18,567 bases of DNA from Treponema sp. UBA2869. Its GTDB lineage: Bacteria; Spirochaetota; Spirochaetia; Treponematales; Treponemataceae. The stretch lies in NCBI GenBank assembly GCA_002350445.1, contig DEEV01000069.1:5821-24387 (forward strand). The letters are read 5' to 3'. The position numbers and the translations under genes were made by a program. Positions 15,269-18,567 of the stretch are shown one piece after another (the first letter of the stretch is position 1; every line of letters begins with the position of its first letter). Below the pieces are notes generated by a model, which had not been told where the DNA came from, ran no database searches, and saw only the letters and a list, made by a program, of their open reading frames with translations.

Positions 15269-16984
15269 TTAATAACCATCAGACATTTCACGGTTGGCAT
15301 CTTTCTTGCACAACTCATCATAAACAAGCGAGCGTTTACGCAAGTCTTCCTTAAGCTCTTTAGGGAACGGCATATTTCGCCAGAAGATTCCGCGAACGTC
15401 CTTATCAAGACGCTGAACACCTGTAGATTCCTTAGTCATCCACAAAATATAGTCTTCAATAAAGAACTCTTTTAAGTCACCTTTAAGCTTAAGCTGCTCC
15501 ACATGCTGATAATACTGACCGGTAAGACCTTCTTCCATCCAATAGTAAGAAGCCTTTTCCTTTGCAACCTGCCAGCGCAAGTCGGCAACAGCGGTTAAAA
15601 CCGCAATTTTCAAATCTTTTGGATACATTGGAACAACAATACGTCCACGACTGGTTACACGATTATAGCGGTCAAACGGTTCCCAGCAGAAACCTCTGTC
15701 TCCATAAGTAGGAACAAGAAGAACATAAGGTACAATTCTGTTTGGAATATTTTTGTGAATACGATGGAAAACACCTGGATCAAGACTTTCTATCCAGCGC
15801 AAAACTTCTATTACATTTTCTCGGGTTCCGGTTCCACGCTCTGTACAATGGAAAAATTCTCGTGTAAAAAGTGGGAACTGGTTTCCTCGGCGGCCGACAG
15901 TCATTTTTGCCATCTGACGCACGGTTTCAAATTCAATTTTTACAGCTTCCGAATCGTTAGAAACAACTGCGGCACCACCATTTGCTGCCATTTTGTCCTG
16001 AACATTATCAAAGGTTGCCTTTGCCTCGCGATATTCTCCAAGCGCCTTTGCAAGTTCCTTATCATTTTTAGAAAGTCGGCGAAGAATATCTGTAATTTCA
16101 GAAAACATTCTGCGCTGCATATCTGTAAGAGATTCTTTATGAGGTTCCATTCCCATAATACTTGCATGGTCTGTAATTTCATCAATTTTTGATTTAAGGT
16201 CAATTTCGAGCATTGAACGCTCGTTTTCCTTTATGTTCAGAATATTTTCTGAACTCTGTAACTTTCCGGAATTCTTTGACTGAAGCTGCATAAGTCTTGA
16301 CTGCTCAGCAGATGCCTGCTGCTCCGGTGTAAGATTTGCCGCTTTTACAGGCTGACGTTTTTCATCTGTAGCAGAATTTCCCATTCGTCCGGAAGCTATT
16401 TCCTTCATCCATTCATCAAGATAAAGAACAGGTTCGTTATATTTATTTTCGAAAATTACTTTTGAGAAAAATTCCTTTGTTTCCTGCTTAAAAAGAGAAG
16501 GAAGCAGAACACCAAAACGCATAAACATTCGCTTTGGCATTGGAAGATTTACATCACCTGCCTTAGCAAGCATTCCGCGTAAAAGCTCCCAATAAGCTGT
16601 TACAATCTGCTGGCGGTAAACGGCACGGTCTTTTGGATCCTGACAGGTTAAATATTTTGAAAGAACCTGATGAACACGCTGAGCCGACTGATTTTCACCG
16701 GTAAGAACGGTCTTGTAATACTTTGTATCATTATAAACATCGGAAGGTGTATCGTTTACAAGTTTTTCTAAAGGAGCAAAGCCGGTTATACTTAAATCTA
16801 CATTATGAATTGAACCTGAACCCTTATGACCCGCATCCTGTTTTTTATCTGAAGAACTATCTGATAAAGCTGCAAACGGATCATCTTGTGCCGGGGAGGG
16901 CTCTGTACCTGCATCTGGAGTTACATCGGTTACAGCACCATTTCCTAAAAGCGCCGCAATTTCTGGATCTAAATCTTCTGCCAT
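15269..16984 (-). CDS. Uncharacterised cytoplasmic protein, 571 aa
   Basis: I do not recognise a family. No signal peptide or membrane segment is visible. Residues 1-60 are acidic, Asp/Ser/Pro-rich and probably disordered. Residues about 60-195 are helical with conserved-looking aromatic and basic stretches (AYWELLRGML, PKRMFMRFGVLLPSLF, EPVLYLDEWMKEI). Residues about 210-335 are charged and partly coiled-coil. Residues about 345-560 form a second globular part with unusual Trp, Tyr and Arg content (VGRRGNQFPLFTREFFH, TYGDRGFCWEPFDRYNRVTS, LRWQVAKEKASYYWMEEGL). The start is well defined: AGGA (16994-16991) precedes ATG 16984 and a strong promoter lies upstream. The gene may be co-transcribed with rlpA, 82 nt upstream, but has its own promoter. 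The composition suggests a genuine, constrained protein and not a spurious frame. Confidence 0.85.
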   Translation of the reverse strand: MAEDLDPEIAALLGNGAVTDVTPDAGTEPSPAQDDPFAALSDSSSDKKQDAGHKGSGSIHNVDLSITGFAPLEKLVNDTPSDVYNDTKYYKTVLTGENQSAQRVHQVLSKYLTCQDPKDRAVYRQQIVTAYWELLRGMLAKAGDVNLPMPKRMFMRFGVLLPSLFKQETKEFFSKVIFENKYNEPVLYLDEWMKEIASGRMGNSATDEKRQPVKAANLTPEQQASAEQSRLMQLQSKNSGKLQSSENILNIKENERSMLEIDLKSKIDEITDHASIMGMEPHKESLTDMQRRMFSEITDILRRLSKNDKELAKALGEYREAKATFDNVQDKMAANGGAAVVSNDSEAVKIEFETVRQMAKMTVGRRGNQFPLFTREFFHCTERGTGTRENVIEVLRWIESLDPGVFHRIHKNIPNRIVPYVLLVPTYGDRGFCWEPFDRYNRVTSRGRIVVPMYPKDLKIAVLTAVADLRWQVAKEKASYYWMEEGLTGQYYQHVEQLKLKGDLKEFFIEDYILWMTKESTGVQRLDKDVRGIFWRNMPFPKELKEDLRKRSLVYDELCKKDANREMSDGY

Positions 16985-17022
16985 TTTATTTCCTGCCTAA
17001 ATTTACGTTCATCGTAAAAAAA

Positions 17023-17051
17023 ATTATAACACGCGAATTTCATATTCGCAA
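17023..17051 (-). promoter_or_regulatory. Promoter of the 571-aa gene with an embedded inverted repeat
   Basis: On the minus strand, TTGCGA (17051-17046), a 17-nt spacer and a perfect TATAAT (17028-17023) are followed by a T-run and a leader of about 31 nt to ATG 16984. The inverted repeat GCGAAT-TTCAT-ATTCGC (17033-17049) overlaps the -35 and fills the spacer, where a repressor could bind. The same hairpin followed by the T-run also looks like a weak terminator for rlpA, which ends at 17067. Confidence 0.7.
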
Positions 17052-17066
17052 CACTGAATAATTAAC

Positions 17067-18017
17067 CTATTTTTCTTCGTACACGCCTTTGCGCTGACGG
17101 ATTGTCATGTCAGTATAGCCTTTTTCCGAAAGCCAGCCTTTGATTATAGGAACATTCTGCCCCGAAACTTTTCTTATTACAACACGATATATGTTTCCGG
17201 ATTTCTGAAGCACAACATCCTTAAAACCATCGTTAATAAGTCTTTGTGCAAGATTTACCGCATTCTCTTTTTTTGAAAACGCACCAAGCTGAATGTCCCA
17301 GAATACAAATGTGTCGTAACTCTGGTCGCTCGAAGGTGATACAGGAATTTCGATTTCAGTTTCCTTGTTTGCAGATTCTGATTTTGAAGCTGCTTTTGTC
17401 TTATCGGCAGCACCGTTTTTTGACGCCGTAGATTTTGAAACCGCATCGGAACCGGCTTTTACAGTGCCTGTCGTAGTTTTCTTTGCGGCAGAAGAAGTCG
17501 TTGCAGACGCCGTTGATTTTGAGGCAGTTTTTGCTGTTCCAGCAGAGGCAGTTTTATCAGCTGATGTCTTTTTTGGGCCCGGAGCCGTGTATTTTATTCC
17601 GGCGATTTTACAAGCCTTTACCGCAGTCTGATAGCTGAGCTTGGTATTTTTTCCCCAGGAAACAACTTCAATTTTAACGTGAGTTGTTCCCGACTTAAGC
17701 ATTCCAAGTTTTGCCGCAGCGGCCTTAGATAAATCAAGTTCGCGGTCTGCAACAAAAGGTCCGCGGTCATTTACACGAACCTCTACAGTTTTTCCATTGG
17801 TAAGATTTGTAAGCCGCAGAATAGTATTAAACGGAAGCTGCTTGCTTGCACAGGTAAGTGCATACATATTAAACACTTCCCCATTGGAAGTCTTTTTTCC
17901 ATGAAAATCATCTGCATAATAAGACACCAGTGCATTAGATTTATAAACTTCTGCAAAAATAAAATGTGTCAAAAAAATACAAAAAATAAACGCAATTGTT
18001 CTGGCTTTGTTTTTCAT
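17067..18017 (-). CDS. rlpA: RlpA-like double-psi beta-barrel protein with SPOR domain
   Basis: A 316-aa exported protein. Residues 1-22 form a signal peptide with likely cleavage after IFA. Residues about 28-118 are the RlpA double-psi beta-barrel (VSYYADDFHGKKTSNGE, LPFNTILRLTNLTNGK, NDRGPFVADRELDLS). Residues about 145-220 are an Ala/Ser/Thr/Lys-rich linker, and residues about 235-313 are a SPOR domain (WDIQLGAFSKKENA, YRVVIRK), which binds denuded septal peptidoglycan. RlpA of Pseudomonas aeruginosa is a lytic transglycosylase that cuts such glycans using His131 and Asp157. Here Asp84 matches Asp157, but Ser58 stands where the histidine should be, so activity is doubtful. There is no lipobox cysteine, unlike many RlpA proteins. 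The ATG has no Shine-Dalgarno sequence, and a GATAAT box lies 6 nt upstream. Confidence 0.93.
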   Translation of the reverse strand: MKNKARTIAFIFCIFLTHFIFAEVYKSNALVSYYADDFHGKKTSNGEVFNMYALTCASKQLPFNTILRLTNLTNGKTVEVRVNDRGPFVADRELDLSKAAAAKLGMLKSGTTHVKIEVVSWGKNTKLSYQTAVKACKIAGIKYTAPGPKKTSADKTASAGTAKTASKSTASATTSSAAKKTTTGTVKAGSDAVSKSTASKNGAADKTKAASKSESANKETEIEIPVSPSSDQSYDTFVFWDIQLGAFSKKENAVNLAQRLINDGFKDVVLQKSGNIYRVVIRKVSGQNVPIIKGWLSEKGYTDMTIRQRKGVYEEK

Positions 18018-18052
18018 GCTATAATTATCGGAGAAAATAAATCTTGAATTAA
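17996..18052. promoter_or_regulatory. Overlapping divergent promoters of rlpA and the NUDIX gene
   Basis: Plus strand: TTGTTC (17996-18001), an 18-nt spacer and a perfect TATAAT (18020-18025) give a NUDIX leader of about 30 nt. Minus strand: TTAATT (18052-18047), a 17-nt spacer and GATAAT (18029-18024) lie 6 nt before the rlpA ATG at 18017. The two -10 boxes share bases 18024-18025, so firing one way should exclude the other. The plus-strand -35 lies inside the rlpA coding region. Confidence 0.5.
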
Positions 18053-18061
18053 GCAGATATT

Positions 18062-18556
18062 ATGATAAATACTACACTTTGTTATATAGAAAAGAACAAT
18101 TCCTATCTTATGATTCACCGTACAAAAAAAGAAAATGACTGTAACAAAGATAAATGGATTGGAATTGGCGGAAAATTTGAAAAAGCCGAAAGCCCCGAAG
18201 AATGTGCCCGCCGCGAGATAAAGGAAGAAACAGGACTTTCTATAGGTCAGCTTGAATACAGAGGAATTGTAACTTTTGTAAACGACACGGAGCCGGAATG
18301 CGAATGTGAATTTATGCATCTTTTCTGGACAAAGGATATTTTGAATTTACGCGAAAATGAAAGCCTGCCGGAATGCGATGAAGGTGAACTTGAATGGGTT
18401 TTAAAAAGCAGAATGAATGAACTACCGCACTGGCAGGGTGACGAAATTTTTCTGGAGCTTTTAGACAAAAAAGTTCCGTTTTTTTCATTAAAGCTGGAAT
18501 ACAAAGACGGCAAGTTAAAAAACGCAGTGTTAAACGAAAAAAAAGTTTTTGGATAA
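18062..18556 (+). CDS. NUDIX hydrolase (MutT/8-oxo-dGTP diphosphatase-like)
   Basis: A 164-aa cytoplasmic NUDIX pyrophosphohydrolase. The NUDIX box is complete at residues 37-59: Gly37, five residues, Glu43, seven residues, then REIKEETGL, supplying the metal-binding glutamates. The upstream strand TLCYIEKNNSYLMIHRTKK and the WIGIGGKFE lead-in match the MutT/MTH1-like subgroup that cleans oxidised or non-canonical nucleoside triphosphates; the exact substrate cannot be set from sequence. The start at ATG 18062 fits the family N-terminus. Only a weak AAGCAG lies upstream, and GGAG at 18030-18033 is too far away to act on this start. The gene is divergent from rlpA and ends 11 nt before the window edge. 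Confidence 0.93.
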   Translation: MINTTLCYIEKNNSYLMIHRTKKENDCNKDKWIGIGGKFEKAESPEECARREIKEETGLSIGQLEYRGIVTFVNDTEPECECEFMHLFWTKDILNLRENESLPECDEGELEWVLKSRMNELPHWQGDEIFLELLDKKVPFFSLKLEYKDGKLKNAVLNEKKVFG

Positions 18557-18567
18557 TTGACACGCAG

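Noticed and set aside
16723..17061. Open frame of 112 codons on the plus strand
   Set aside because: It lies antisense to the 571-aa gene and its promoter, and its Leu/His-rich translation looks like a frame shadow.
17365..17631. Open frame of 88 codons on the plus strand, rich in Val, Ala and Phe
   Set aside because: It mirrors the Ala/Ser/Thr/Lys-rich linker of RlpA on the opposite strand; the low complexity explains the open frame.
18312..18563. Open frame on the minus strand opposite the NUDIX gene
   Set aside because: The plus frame carries a complete NUDIX box; the antisense frame has no recognisable feature or start signal.
1..18567. tRNA, rRNA, riboswitch, insertion sequence, prophage or defence-system genes
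   Set aside because: I looked on both strands and saw no cloverleaf, conserved rRNA stretch, transposase, integrase, terminal repeats or defence-family motif; intergenic gaps are all shorter than about 120 nt.

Overview
The window reads as a chromosomal segment from a spirochaete of the genus Treponema, most likely a commensal gut or rumen species. The reasons are a very long SpiroCoCo-type coiled-coil protein, a carD-ispD-ispF cluster, an AT-leaning genome with dense gene packing, and several conserved-looking proteins with no recognisable family. Genus and habitat are inferred from gene content and style; no rRNA gene or other phylogenetic marker is present. I see no tRNA, rRNA, transposon, prophage or CRISPR array.

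Layout. (1) 1-6419, plus strand: the 3' part of an NFACT (Rqc2/RqcH-like) ribosome quality-control protein; a 306-aa protein with a decayed PAP2-phosphatase-like motif pair, joined to it by an ATGA overlap; a HAD-family phosphatase with its own promoter; and a 1311-aa membrane-anchored coiled-coil protein. (2) 6427-12507, minus strand: ispF, ispD and carD (transcribed carD to ispF), preceded by a DEAD-box RNA helicase with a DbpA-type RNA-binding domain, preceded by a 638-aa membrane-anchored protein of unknown function. (3) 12573-15190, plus strand: a TPR lipoprotein coupled by an ATGA overlap to a TraB-family membrane protein, closed by a bidirectional terminator. (4) 15269-18017, minus strand: a 571-aa cytoplasmic protein of unknown function and an RlpA-like protein with a SPOR domain. 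(5) 18062-18556, plus strand: a NUDIX hydrolase, divergent from rlpA.

Function. Most of the content is housekeeping: non-mevalonate isoprenoid synthesis (IspD, IspF) under a CarD-type transcription factor, RNA remodelling, translation quality control, cell-wall and envelope proteins, and nucleotide clean-up. I found no obvious new multi-gene system.

The observations most worth a second look are these. Four genes (the HAD phosphatase, carD, the 638-aa protein and rlpA) lack a Shine-Dalgarno sequence and have a sigma70-like promoter whose -10 box lies only 6-10 nt before the start codon, which suggests leaderless or nearly leaderless transcripts. The giant coiled coil contains eight in-register 33-residue repeats, each made of three 11-residue units. 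RlpA has serine where the catalytic histidine is expected. The helicase carries DEGD instead of DEAD. CarD carries a long acidic tail whose DNA also encodes the possible N-terminus of IspD.
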